The translations under genes were made by a program, and so were the position numbers. A stretch of 64,000 bases of DNA from Icerya purchasi (Eukaryota; Arthropoda; Insecta; Hemiptera; Monophlebidae): NCBI GenBank assembly GCA_039619475.1, contig CM077115.1:595349643-595413642 (forward strand). The letters are read 5' to 3'. Shown here one piece after another: positions 52,228 through 63,841 of the stretch. Under the pieces are notes generated by a model. The model saw nothing but the letters and a program-made list of their open reading frames with translations, was not told the origin of the DNA and did not search any database. Position 1 is the stretch's first letter, and each line of letters starts with the position of its first letter.

Positions 52228-55165
52228 TCATTCTTTGCTCCACGCAATGAACCATATTTTTATTTTGTCTTTCCATATATTCAAATTACTTTCGTCTCTT
52301 AATTCCTTTGGTAAGTTACCCAGTAAATGACTCATAACTTCCTCGTCAACATTATCAATTTTATTATTAATCCCTTTAGGTCTTATAAAACATAAATTGT
52401 CAAAGTTCCTAGTCCCATATACCTTTTCCCTTGTCGGTAATCTTATTTTTTCTGTTTTATACCTTAAAAGTTTACTGTAATTAAAAAACATTTTTGGCTA
52501 CATTTCTTTATTATTGTCCCACCAAGTAGAATTTGTTACAAGATTCGCACTTGTCCAATTCGGTAACAAAATTTTTAAACATCTTTTCTGTATCCTACTA
52601 ATTTTCCTTAATTCCGTTTTTTTTGCCTCCCCCCAAATTTCGATCGCGTATCTAATCCTAGTCATTATTAATGAGTCAAAATACAGTCTCGTAGTTTTGT
52701 AATTCATAACTTGTTTTAATTTGGATAACGCCGGCATAGTCTGCCTAATTTTCCTAGCAATGTTATCTATGTGAACTCTCCAAGTTAACGCCTTATCGAA
52801 TGTTATTCCCAGGTATTTGAAATTATCAGCCGTTTCTAACGGCTCACAACGGCATACTTCCGATCCATGAAGGCAATCTACCTTGTGCAAAACTATTTTA
52901 GGCACGAACTTTCTAAATCTACTCGGTGTTCTTACGTACATCACTTTTGATTTTTTGGCATTTATTAATAATTTTTTATCGTGTACCCATCTGCAAACCA
53001 TATTCAAGTCCTCCTGAAGCAGCCTTTCTGCTATTTCTACGTCTTGATGTTCAATTACCAGAGCAAGGTCATCAGCATATGCATAAAGTTTAGTGTTCCT
53101 AATACAATTGTGAATGGAGTTGATGTAAATTAAAAACAGTAACGGTGCTAATATAGTTCCTTGTCCTACTCCATATTTCGTTTTCCTCATATCACTATAT
53201 TCATTACCAATTTTCACTAAACATTCCCTTTCATGTAAATAACATCTAAAACAATTAAGATATCTCCCCGTTATACCAATTTTGCCTAGGTCTTCTATCA
53301 ATATTTCCCTGTCCACTAAATCAAAAGCCTTAGTAAGGTCTAGAAAGACTATCAAAAATTGTTTGCCGGATGCTAATCCCTTATTTATCGCAGATGTAAA
53401 AGTTCTAAGCAGAGTTACCGTTGATTTCCCCTTTCTAAACCCATATTGGTTATGATATATTAGGTTGTTCTCTTCTAGGTACAATTTAAGATAATTACCT
53501 ACATAGTGCTCAACCACTTTAGCAATAACTGATATTAACGCAATTGGTCTATAGATTTCACAGAGTTTTTTATCCCCATTTTTATATATTGGTCTTATTA
53601 TCCCTACTTTTAACTCCCTGGGGAATATACCTTCTTTTACAGACTCGTTAATAATTTTTGTTAACAGCGCAGCAAGCTTTTTTGAATGTGTAGTTACATC
53701 TTTCACCTGTATACCATCATGTCCTTGGGCATTATTCTTATTCATTTCCCTAATTATGTTTTCTATCACTTCAATTGTGGCTTTCGGTATGTAAAATGAC
53801 GTAATCGTTGTATTCACGTTTTCGGTTCTAATGAGTCCAATATCACAATTATGTTTCAGATTTTCAATAGCCTCCATATAATATTTTTGAAATTCACGCG
53901 CCGCATTGCGATACCCATCAAAATTCTTTCCTATTGCCTCATCTATAATTATAGACCTTTTTTTACACACTACTTGATCTATTATCTTCCAGGTTTTTTT
54001 TGTTATTATTCGCTTTTAGTAATTCCTGTTGGTAATATTTTTCTTTTTCTTGTCTTATTTCCTGCTTTACTAATTTCCTGTATTTCTTATATATTTCTTT
54101 ATATCTTCTATTTGAATTATTCCCTTTACATCTTTTATAATATAGGTCTCTAATATGTATGAGATTTAATATTTTCCTATTCATCCAAGCTGCAATAGGA
54201 TTGTATCTCCTTTCCCTCCTTGTCTGCCTAGTAAATTTGCAATCGCCATAAAGTTTATTGAATACTACTTTTAAATTATATACTAATTCTTCCACTTCTC
54301 TTTTCTCAAGCAAGCCCTGCCAGTGATAAGCTTATCTTTTAACAAGTTCTCATTCAGATAGATTCCACGTGTACTAACGGTCTTCAAGTTCTCGTCTCTA
54401 TCTACACATAGTGCACCACAACTATGTAGTGATCTGAAATTTTTGTCTTTATAATACCCGCCATTACTTTCTCTGTTGCATGTCTAATGAAGATGTTATC
54501 TATACAAGATTTGGTAATACGACCTGCTCTTACCTCTTCTCTAGTTGTTCCTTTAATTAGCTGAATTCCACCGTGTCTTGATAAGATGTTCAGAAATTGA
54601 TAATTTATTTAATGTTGAAATCTCCGCAGATAATAAATTTTGTATTCCGATCTAATCTTTTCAGTCTCTCTTCGAGTTCCTGTAGAAAGTGACCAACGTT
54701 GTTACTCAGTGACCTATAAATTGCCATTAAGTAAATGTTTTGATTTTTTGGTAGGCTTATTTCTACAGTAATGCTATCAGCAGCAGAATTACCCGCGTGA
54801 ACCACGTTGAACCTGAAAGCCTTTGACGCCAATATCATTATTCCCCCATTACGGTTAGGTGGTTTCTCAATTACACATTTCTCATAACCCTCTATGTTAT
54901 AATATTCAGCCTCGTGATCTTTGATGTTTATTTCGGTAAGAACTATTACGCTAACATCCTGTTTATGAATTTGTGTTAATAACTCATCCCAATTGCATCT
55001 AATGCTTCGAATGTTTAAATGGATTATTTTAATAATATTCTTACTATTTTCGTCTTTCCCGTTAAAATTTCTACTTATGTCTGCATTCCATTTTTTTATG
55101 GTTTCGTATTCGTTACACTCAATTTTGTGACAGAACTGTAATAGAGATGTCATTTGATTGCACAA
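52228..55165 (-). pseudogene. C2 ORF2: endonuclease and reverse transcriptase, broken
   Basis: The conventional start is probably ATG 55,153. Endonuclease motifs: IIHLNIRSIRCNWDELL, VLTEINI, GGIMILAS and FIICGDFN. Reverse transcriptase motifs: YRPIALISVIAKVVEHYVG, FLDLTKAFDLVD, YGVGQGTILAP and YAYADDLALV; a 490-aa intact block at 52,498-53,970 carries the catalytic part. Frame breaks or stops lie near 54,605, 54,313, 53,965 and 52,495, so no complete enzyme can be made. Confidence 0.9.
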
Positions 55166-55233
55166 TCATATTTCTGTTTAACTTAAGTTCAACTTTTCGA
55201 ACAAGAATAGATGTAAAAGTGCAAAGTCTGGAT

Positions 55234-55968
55234 TTATATGTGGATTAAATTCACAATTATGCCTTCCATTCGCATCGCACTTATCAAACTAATAATTTGA
55301 TTATAATTATATACATATACTTGATAAATTCCCATACACCTAAGGTAAGTACATAATAGACATATATTCAAGTATACACACACGCCTACGCATCTACCCG
55401 TATGCCCACATTCATAACATAACACCTCCGCGCGGCGAAACCTAAAACTAAACAGTACGGAACGGATTAAAACAAAAAATAATAATAAAATATATATATC
55501 GTCACACACGAATTTCGCACACACCTCGCACATTATCTGCTTTTGACGCATGTAAAAAAAGTTTACGCAGACGGTATTGCGGCACATAATAGCATTGCCA
55601 TGCGCCAACCTCACATACCCCTTCGTACTGCTCTGCCTACTCTCATATACTTGATCTATCAACCTACATACACACGACATGACTGATATGTTGCAATGCA
55701 ACATCACTTCCTTCTTATCACGTAATGCTGCTTCAAGATCTCCTCCCCTCTTACCTTTTCTCGTATCGCTATACTGAACCTGCTGCTTAAACATACAACC
55801 CGACAAATAAACCCTTGTCCACAGCGTTCTCTTAGTGAACTCTGATTTATTTAACGCTGGCACATACGCTTCCAACCATGCTATAAACTTTATCATGTTT
55901 CCTCTCATTGCCCTACCGCTTGCGTAACTCACGTACCCGAACACACATTTATACAAAGCTACACACAT
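55234..55968 (-). CDS. Open frame of unknown function between C2 ORF1 and ORF2
   Basis: 244 codons with many Cys, Tyr and Val and a hydrophobic segment (IYILLLFFVLIRSVLFSF). No family recognised. LINEs of this type normally have a short gap between ORFs, so 870 bases is long. It could be a captured sequence or a chance frame; codon composition does not settle it. Confidence 0.3.
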   Translation of the reverse strand: MCVALYKCVFGYVSYASGRAMRGNMIKFIAWLEAYVPALNKSEFTKRTLWTRVYLSGCMFKQQVQYSDTRKGKRGGDLEAALRDKKEVMLHCNISVMSCVCRLIDQVYESRQSSTKGYVRLAHGNAIMCRNTVCVNFFYMRQKQIMCEVCAKFVCDDIYILLLFFVLIRSVLFSFRFRRAEVLCYECGHTGRCVGVCVYLNICLLCTYLRCMGIYQVYVYNYNQIISLISAMRMEGIIVNLIHI

Positions 55969-56035
55969 ACGAACAATTAATAATTAATTCATTCTGGCGA
56001 CTTAAATAAACGAAAATCGACACGAGAAACTACAA

Positions 56036-56863
56036 TTACAATAATTTGTTCACATCTTCTTCATTCCGAATACGTAGTATACGATCCTCTTGATTTTTCC
56101 TTGCAAAAATCTTTCCTCGTTTCGTCCAAACAAATCTATAATTAAGCGCTCTGGCCTTTTCTTTCGTCTGCCATAATAAATTTTTATAGTATCTAGTGAG
56201 ATTTTCGTTAATATATATCTTCAAGGCACTTTCTTCATTACCCGATATTTCTTTATCGAATATTTTGACGCTCTTTTTATGCTCGAGGAACAGGTCAGCT
56301 ATCCGTCTACCGGGTTTAGCAATAATCGGCTTCGGTAATTTTAAGTTCTTGCTGGGCACCCTGTGACAAGCCAAAATGTCCTCTTTTTTTACCTCAATGT
56401 TTAATTTTTGTGCCACTTTAATGACAATTTCCTCTACATTTTCTCCTGCTCTTTCGGAGACTCCATGTAGCTCAATATTCTCTCTCCTACTATATTGGGC
56501 TAATTCATTTACTGTCGTTTTCAGTTCGGCGATTTCACTATCTTTTTTTTTTGTTTCAGCAGTTAAGACATTAACTTGCTCCCTCAACGCCTTCACTTCA
56601 TTTACGAGAGAGCCGTGGATTTGCACGAGGTCGTCGTACTTTTCCGAAATGAATTCGAAGCATTTTTTAATTTCCGTGAACTCTCTCCTAAGCTCTTGAA
56701 CAGAACACTGTTCGATCTCTTCGTTCCGTTCGTCATCTTTCGAGTGGTACTCCGTTATTTTTGTAGCTTTTTTAGCAGTTGATTCAGTACTTGACGTGCT
56801 GCAATCACTGTGCTGCCTTTTGTACTCTTTCGCTGTGTTTTGTAATCTTTTCGATTTCGGCAT
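56036..56863 (-). CDS. C2 ORF1: coiled-coil nucleic-acid-binding protein
   Basis: 275 aa, intact, ATG 56,863. The N-terminus is basic, then an acidic linker, a coiled coil (about 50-130; ELRREFTEIKKCFEFISEKY, LREQVNVLTAETKKK), then an RRM-like core with ENIELHGVSE and DILACHRVP and a C-terminal domain with KARALNYRFVWTKRGKI. The layout is that of trimeric L1-type ORF1 proteins found in several LINE clades. The copy at 22,911-23,575 is truncated. Confidence 0.88.
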   Translation of the reverse strand: MPKSKRLQNTAKEYKRQHSDCSTSSTESTAKKATKITEYHSKDDERNEEIEQCSVQELRREFTEIKKCFEFISEKYDDLVQIHGSLVNEVKALREQVNVLTAETKKKDSEIAELKTTVNELAQYSRRENIELHGVSERAGENVEEIVIKVAQKLNIEVKKEDILACHRVPSKNLKLPKPIIAKPGRRIADLFLEHKKSVKIFDKEISGNEESALKIYINENLTRYYKNLLWQTKEKARALNYRFVWTKRGKIFARKNQEDRILRIRNEEDVNKLL

Positions 56864-57135
56864 TGTGAATAGTTAAGAATTATTTAATAATAATGATGAC
56901 GGGGACCTTAGTTGAAAAAAATAAAAAATGAAATAAACTAATAACAACTCACCATCGAGCGAAGTGTCAAATATATTTAACAGATGTAGCGGACGATTTC
57001 GGCGATCGTTTTTTTTCTCACGAAGCAATAAAATACGAGTAATATAAACAGAGTGGGACTGATTAACACATGTTTAGAATAAAACCCGCGTAAAATAAGA
57101 AGTATGAACGCGATTGAACGACGATCTCGAAGACG

Positions 57136-58082
57136 AACACTTATTTTTTAGTGGAGTTAGTATAGCCATAAGCTCAGCATTGAATTACATCCAGATTCAA
57201 CTTCAGACAGACCTGCAAACAGTCGCCGCTACAGTATTTCTCAATTCTCCCATCACCTTTTGTACCTTATATCTCACCCCTGATGAAAATATATCGCCAC
57301 ATGAAATTGAAAACCTACCTTCATCACTACCTCAACCATTCATACTTTGCGCAGACTTTAACGCTCACTCCCCTTCATGGGGAGCCTCAAGATTGAACCC
57401 CAGAGGAAGAATTCTGGACATCATAATCTAAACAAGAAGCCTAGGTCTACTTCATCCTGATGATCCTACTTTCTACAGCTTCTCCTACAAATCCTGGCCA
57501 ATACTTGATCGTCTTCTCACGTCACCCTCACTGTTAGGAAACTTGAATCTATACAACCACGAAGATTTTGCAGGCAGTGATCACTTCCCCATAATAGTAC
57601 AATACACTCATTCAAATCCTGCTTTCACCCCTCTAAAACGACGTTGGAACTACCGCACAACTGACTGGGATTTATATGCATCGGCACTACCAACATCACT
57701 TCAGACTTTTCCTTCTTCTGTGGACACTTTATCGGAAGTTCAATCATTCACTGATCTTATTGTGTCTAACACAAACTCTTGTTCACCAGAAATAAAACAA
57801 AACAAGCGCAAAAACGCAGTCCCTTGTTGGACGCCGAAGTGCTCTGTTGCAATAAGAAACCGACGAAAGGCTTTGAAAACACTGAAATCGTCTCCTTCCA
57901 TAGAGAATCACATTGACTTCCAACGACTTAGAGTACGTGCCCGATTCGTCTTAAAACAAGCAAAACAAAATCCTGGCAACAATTTGTCCAGGCTATTAAT
58001 TTGAAAACATCATCATCCAAAGTCTGGAAGAAAATTCAATCACTTGCTCGAAAAATTCTCTCAACTTTTCCTACCAACATAT
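57136..58082 (+). mobile_element. LINE J, endonuclease continuation
   Basis: Remnants in shifting frames: GVSIAISSAL, FILCADFNAHSPSWGASRLN and the endonuclease end FAGSDHFPIIVQY, then a charged linker up to 58,004 and beyond. It continues the endonuclease started at 51,683 and is cut at 58,082 by the solo LTR. Confidence 0.82.
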
Positions 58083-58949
58083 TGTAATGTGTCCATTACA
58101 TGGGACGAATAAAATTCTAGAAAATAAAATAAAAACATAATAAAAAAATAAATAAATAAAATAAATAAAAATAGAAATAATTTGGAATGTGTGGGCGAGT
58201 GCGAGTGTGCGCGTGCTTCCTGGAACTGTTGTCGGTGGGACCAGCCAATCAGCATCCCGCAGGAAACAAAAAGGATCTACCTGATTCGGCCAAGTCCAGC
58301 GGTCACGTCCGAGTAGGCGGTCGAAATTTTAAAAAATCCAGAGGAAAATTTTAGCGAGAAAGGCAGTGGCAGCCTTATAGTCAGTTATCGTCAGTTGCAG
58401 TTTTACCTTCAGTCAGTGAGTTCTTTTTCTACCACCACTGAGTTATGTCTCGTACCTCCGAAGAGTTCGTGTCATAAGAAGTTTTTTACCTATCGTTGGT
58501 TAAAGTGTTCGGTCGTACCGGTAAAGGTGACTAAAAATCGTTAATAACGAAAATTGTTAAATTCGGAAAAAACATGAACGAATCGCGACTATTGGAATTC
58601 ATCAGCCAGTCAACGCACCGCAGATTCACGGACCACGGACCACCGTCGGCAACAGTGTTACGTACCATTTTGTTTTATCGTTTATTAATTCTGTATATTA
58701 TTGTTGTTGCCGTATTCATAAATTAATATTGTTTTTCAGCGGTTAACCGGTAAAGAAAGATAGGTGTGAGTTTTGCTTAATATATTTTTCAGTAATTTCA
58801 ACTAAATTGTTTTCCGTTCATAATCATAAAAAGAAAAAACAAAACCTTCTCCGATAAACTTAAATAAAATCTAAACAAATCAAATCCACGAGCGTAAAAC
58901 CTCGTGGTTGGCATCCCTGATTACCAAGTTAACGTCTAGAACCGTTACA
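58083..58949 (+). mobile_element. Solo LTR with ATAT duplication
   Basis: 867 bp starting TGTAATGTG and ending CCGTTACA, the same family as the 891-bp LTRs at 10,836 and 14,662 (shared GGACCAGCCAATCAGCATCC, CTACCTGATTCGGCCAAGTCC, CCTCGTGGTTGGCATCCCTG), but in the opposite orientation and clearly diverged. ATAT flanks it at 58,079-58,082 and 58,950-58,953. A solo LTR arises by recombination between the two LTRs. Confidence 0.9.
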
Positions 58950-59566
58950 ATATCGATAAACAACACAATAAGTACAGATTTGCTTGAAATAGCGAACTTC
59001 TTTACACAATTTCTAGCTGATCAATCAATCGATTCCAACTATTCACCCTCTGTAGCTGTGAACAAACTGAACATAGAATCCTTTTCACTAGACTTCAACT
59101 CTCAAAACGATGAGCCTTACAACACACCGATCACTTTTGAAGAACTTCAATTTGTGATTAAAGAAACAAAATCAGCAGCTGTCGAATCTGATGGTGTCCA
59201 TATGTGTATGCTACAGAATTCCACCGAGCCAACTCTTTATCTGCAATATTCAATGAAATCTGGCTCTCAAATACTTTCCCGGACAGCTGGAGAATAGCAG
59301 AAGTTATTCTCATTCTTAAAAAGGGTAAGAAGAACCCTCTTCTGATTACAAACTGTCGTCCTATTTCACTCACGTCTGTCCTTTGCAAAGTGTTCAAAAA
59401 AATTGCTAACAGTCGTCATTTGATGTGCTATTGGAAAAGAGGATAATCTGCTCAGCAAACAATAGTCTGGCTTCGGAACTGGTCGCTCGACAACAGACCA
59501 GCTACTGTTTCTTAAACAATCTATTCGAGCTGCTTTCCTTCAGAAACATCACGTTCTTGTTTTTGA
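58950..59566 (+). mobile_element. LINE J, start of reverse transcriptase
   Basis: Frame remnants ISTDLLEIANFFTQFLADQS, FEELQFVIKETKSAAVESDG and TNCRPISLTSVLCKVFKKI, then a FGTGRSTTDQLL region. It breaks off at about 59,566, just before the first catalytic Asp motif, which reappears at 61,745. Confidence 0.82.
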
Positions 59567-61734
59567 CATTTTTATGTCTTTGCTTTGGCACATAAACTTG
59601 AAAAGCGTTACCAAATGAAAACATCACGAAGAGTAGCGTCACGAAATGGACCGTCACGGAAAAGCGTTACGAAAATTTTATGTCTTTACTTGGATATGAC
59701 TGATTACTAATATTATGTCTGTGTCTCTACTTGGGCACATAAACTCGAGAAGCGTTACAAAAATGAGCGGCACAAAATTGAGCCTTATGAAATGCAGCGT
59801 CACGAAATTGAGCCTTATGAAATGCAGCGTCACGAAATAGAATGGCGTGTCATAAATATCGAAAGAACCAACAAATTTTCAACACTTACCCTATGACATT
59901 TTCCATCCGGTCCAGTGATTCGATATTTTTAAGCAATTCGTCATCCGCCGGATATATATATATATATATATATTTTGTTTTAATTGAGAAAATAAAGCGT
60001 TATCACTTGGGCAAGTTCCGAACTGTAGTCAATTAACAACTCGGCGGTAAGTTCCTGGGTAATGTTCGCTATGAATGGCCGTGCATTGTCATGCAACAGT
60101 TGAATTGCTTTCTAAATTTTTATCTCTCTCCTTAAATTGATGAGTGTTTCCAGTAGTTTAGGCCATTAATCGTCTGTCCGCACTCCATAATTCCACTAAA
60201 ATAGTGTGATCCCTTTGTTGTCTCAAAACATCAACATTGGACGGATTTTCTATAAGATTAAACTAACAACGGCGCAATAACCAAACTAGTCTCGTTTTAA
60301 AGGTAAAAATATTACGTTTAATAATTTTTTGTTGCACACATGTCTTTACTTTGGCAAATAAACTTGAAAAGCGTCACGAAATGGAGCGTCACAGAAAAGC
60401 ATTACGAAAATTTCATGTTTTTACTTAGATACAACTGATTACTAATAAGAGAGCATCGAATGAGACTGATTTCCCACATACGCGAGTATGTATTCAATAG
60501 AAGTAGGTTAAAGTGTTACCTATAGCGACTTGTAGAGAGACCTATGAAGATTGTAGGTTTGTGTATTTCACACGTCATTTCCTCAATATTACCACCGCTA
60601 ACGATAATGATGTAAATAAGGAACCTTGTACTAGCGGTAGTTAGTTGTTAAACGTATATTTTTGCGCATACGTTGCGATATAATATGTATAAAGGAAATC
60701 ACAGGTTGCACGACGACGTTTGTCGACGGAGGCGGCGAAGCGGACGACATTCTAATATGTCGGTGAACGCCTGAATGACTGTACAAAGCCCACTTTTAAG
60801 GGAAAACATGAAAATGTCTCACTGTGTTGCGGACTTGTATGCAAGCTGATTTCGAAGATTCTGGAACAAGTAGATAGTAGTTTGGGGGGTAGCCTAAGAA
60901 TTACGTTGTAATTTCTATCAAACTTCATACAGTATTTTTTCTTTCTTTTTTAGTGTAAGAACACCCTAAAAAATCATCAATATTTTTTGTCTAGCTATAT
61001 AAAAAATTAGTTTTCTTTCCGATCTGTATTTATCCGCGTGGTAAATGATGGCGCTGTTAATATTTTACGCGTCAATAGCATTTATTATATTGTTAATATA
61101 AAATGTTTAATCCGCGTTATTTTATGACTACCAGTAACTGCGTTGAACTCATCAGTACACCTACTACGTGGGACATCACTGGCCGGTGTAAACTCTTTCA
61201 AACGAAAAACGAATTATTAAAAGCGGTAATAATCTCCTTTTCTCGAAGTCGGTAACATGAAGAGCTTATAGTCTGATCGTGTATTACGTACTTTTATGGC
61301 GGTGATAAAATGTTGGTGACCTAGGCAAAAATAAGTTACAAGAAGTTATGGGTTTTTAGGAACAACTGACTCAATTGCTATGTAATTTCGATTGTGTTTC
61401 CGAAAAGAGAGGCTGCGAGGAAACAAAGAAAAACAAAATATCTATATTTTCGGTGATAATCCGACTTCTATAATCGCGTATTCGCCAAATTCCAGCAATA
61501 GAGATGCAGAGTTTGAGAACTTTTCCAGGTTAATTAGAAATGAAATGTGCGGTGAAAGTAAAGAGTTTCAGAAACAGAGACGGTTTCTGTGATTTGTATC
61601 ATTTAGTTCATTTACAACAGAAGCATTAGTCTGTTCCAGTTATAATAATTTCCGGTAGCAAAGAAAAATTGTATTCCGGCCAACAGGTTATTTCGTTAAC
61701 TAACGAGAAAATTATATTGTTACCGGCATTAGCT
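59567..61734. mobile_element. Inserted block with mariner relic and internal repeats
   Basis: This 2.2-kb block separates two parts of the LINE J reverse transcriptase. The phrase TGTCTTTGCTTTGGCACATAAACTTGAAAAGCG and CACGAAATG-type repeats recur at about 59,574, 59,730 and 60,341. A mariner transposase remnant lies inside (next entry). The rest, including a more GC-rich patch at 60,690-60,770 and a 66-codon frame at 61,392, is unassigned. Terminal repeats or a target duplication were not found, so it may be composite. Confidence 0.5.
59985..60125 (-). pseudogene. mariner-type transposase relic
   Basis: On the minus strand the sequence encodes IQLLHDNARPFIANITQELT, containing the LHDNARP signature of mariner/Tc1-family transposases around the second catalytic Asp. 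Stops surround it; only about 45 codons are recognisable. Confidence 0.7.
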
Positions 61735-62525
61735 ATTTCTTTTTATCTCACCAAAGCTTTCGACGTCATTTGGACATGCATCATACTTTCAACGCTGCAT
61801 AAATGAGAAATTCGCGGTCACTTGGCAAAATTCATCCAAAATTTCCTCTCTCATGGGCAATTCTATGTTCGTCTAGGCCACATCTACTCCCAACATCATC
61901 TTCTCCAAAATGGTGTCCCACAAGGATCCGGCCTCAGTTTGACACTGTTTAATATTGGCATAAATGGCATAGTTGATCAGATTCATGCTCCAATTCGTTT
62001 TTCTCTTTTCGCTGATGACTTTGTAATGTTCATCACCTGCTCAAATCTACCGCTAGGAAATTAAATTCTTCAACATGCTGTCGACTCTCTTCACACATGG
62101 GCGACAAATAATGGTTTCATGTTCTCTCCAACAGACGCTGCTCACATGAAACCAAAATCTACATAGATAATTCGCCATTAACAACTTCTGATTCCGTGAA
62201 ATATCTCGGAATGATATTCGACGAAAGACTATCATGAAAGCTTCATATAAACAACTTGAAGAATAACTGCATGAAAAAATTGAATATTATCAAAAAACTT
62301 TCAAATACAACCTATGGCTCAGACTGTTCCTCACCCCTAAAAATTTACAACTGGTTGATCAAATCTAGACTCAACTATGGCTCTTCAGTTTACAGCTCTG
62401 CGAATAGATCACTTTTCGACTCCCTCAATACTATTCATCACTCCGCAATCAGGTTATCAATTGGAGTTTTTCCATCGTCACCTATAGACAGCATCCTGTG
62501 CAAAATTAGAAAAATCCCTTTTTAC
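61735..62525 (+). mobile_element. LINE J, catalytic part of reverse transcriptase
   Basis: Remnants with YLTKAFDVIW, NGVPQGSGLSLTLFN and FADDFVMF, then a thumb-like region (KKLSNTTYGSD, IKSRLNYGSSVY). Stops at 61,804 and about 62,062 break it. It is interrupted at 62,525 by a poly-T run. Confidence 0.85.
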
Positions 62526-63841
62526 TTTTTTTTTTTTTTTTTTTTTTTTTGAGACGCGTCAGCGGCATTGACCCAACAACAACAAAAATTAAGGAAAGGG
62601 TTAAATAAAGAGACGATTAGAAATAGAGCTTAGGAAAGATTGTAGTACAGGGATTATATCTGGAGATGGAAAAGAAAGGACAAAGGAAGAATTATACGGA
62701 GCAGGAAGACCCAGTGCCAAGATTTTGGAGTACAAAACAGAGCGCTTGGAATCAAGGGCAGGACATTCAAAGAAGATGTGGTTTGCATCACATATGAGAG
62801 GAGAGATGGAATTATGAAGGGGACAATCAGGCGAAGAGGACAGGGAAAAACGAAAACGTGAAGAGGGTAGAAGGGAGTGATTAATACGCAGTCTGATTAA
62901 GGAAATGATCGCGGAGCGTTAATAAGAATAGGATTGAAACCACGGCTGAGAAGAGGGAACCGGCTGAATTTGAAGATAATGAGAGGCAGGATTAGAAGAT
63001 AGAGAAGGATAGATATCCGACCATAGTCGGGAATGATTAGCTGAGGAAAGAAGGAGGATGTCCGAGGTAGGAATGTTGCAGAATAAAGGACCATCGTGGG
63101 CGGCCGAACGGGCTAAAAATTCCGCTAACTCGTTGTCCTCGATGCCAGAGTGACTAGGAACCCACAAAAGGTCAATAGTAATGGAACGGGATGAGCGTAG
63201 ACTGGATATAAGAAAACGAATTAAAAGAATAATAGAATTGGAGGAATGAGAAGGAGGAGAAGAAATGACTTGAAGAACATTTTTGGAATCGGAGACAATC
63301 AGACATTTACTGATCTCTATTATGGATGGAATAAACGAGACTGCGCGTAAAATGGAGATAAACCCCGCTGTGAAGATAGAACAAAAGGAAGGAAGCTTGA
63401 AGGACTCAGAGTGATTCAGTGAGAAGGAGGTAAACGCGCCGCCCACCCCGTTCTCGTTTTTAGAACCGTCAGTAAAGAATGTTAGATGAGAAGGAAAAGA
63501 TGTGTCAAGCATGTGGAGGAATTAATTGAGCTGGTTTGAGAAGAAATTAATATACTGCCAAATGCTGGAAAAGTCATGGGAGAAGTAAGGAAGTTTGGAA
63601 TAAGAAAAGACATAAGGCGAAAAATTGGAGACTCGAGCTGCTACAAGCGAAAGGATTGGGATTTTGTGAGGAACAAAACACCATTGGTTTTTAATATTAA
63701 GATAGGAAGAGATAAGATTAGATGAGGACACAGAAAGCCGTTTAATTAGAAAATTATAACCAAGCTGCGATCTGCGGATAAAAAGTGGTTGCATAGCAGA
63801 TTCAGAGAGGATAGCAGGAATGGGAGAAGATTTTAGCGCTC
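62526..63841 (-). mobile_element. I-like LINE, 5'-truncated fragment
   Basis: Begins with its 3' poly-A (T run 62,526-62,550). It encodes the C-terminal region of I-like ORF2: LTFFTDGSKNENGVGGAF, LIVSDSKNVLQVIS and LLWVPSHSGIEDNELAEFLAR, then upstream sequence to about 63,841. A frame break lies near 63,515. It lies in the same orientation as the full-length copy but is clearly diverged from it. Confidence 0.88.

Larger units (their letters stand above)
51885..57135 (-). mobile_element. CR1/L2-like LINE C2, nearly full length, reverse orientation
   Basis: From its 3' poly-A (T run at about 51,885-51,905) through a 3' UTR (51,906-52,227), ORF2 (52,228-55,165, broken), a middle segment (55,166-56,035), ORF1 (56,036-56,863, intact) and a 5' UTR to about 57,135. 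It has no RNase H domain. It interrupts the endonuclease of LINE J. Relatives: C1 (split by the palindrome) and the ORF1 fragment at 22,911. Confidence 0.85.
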
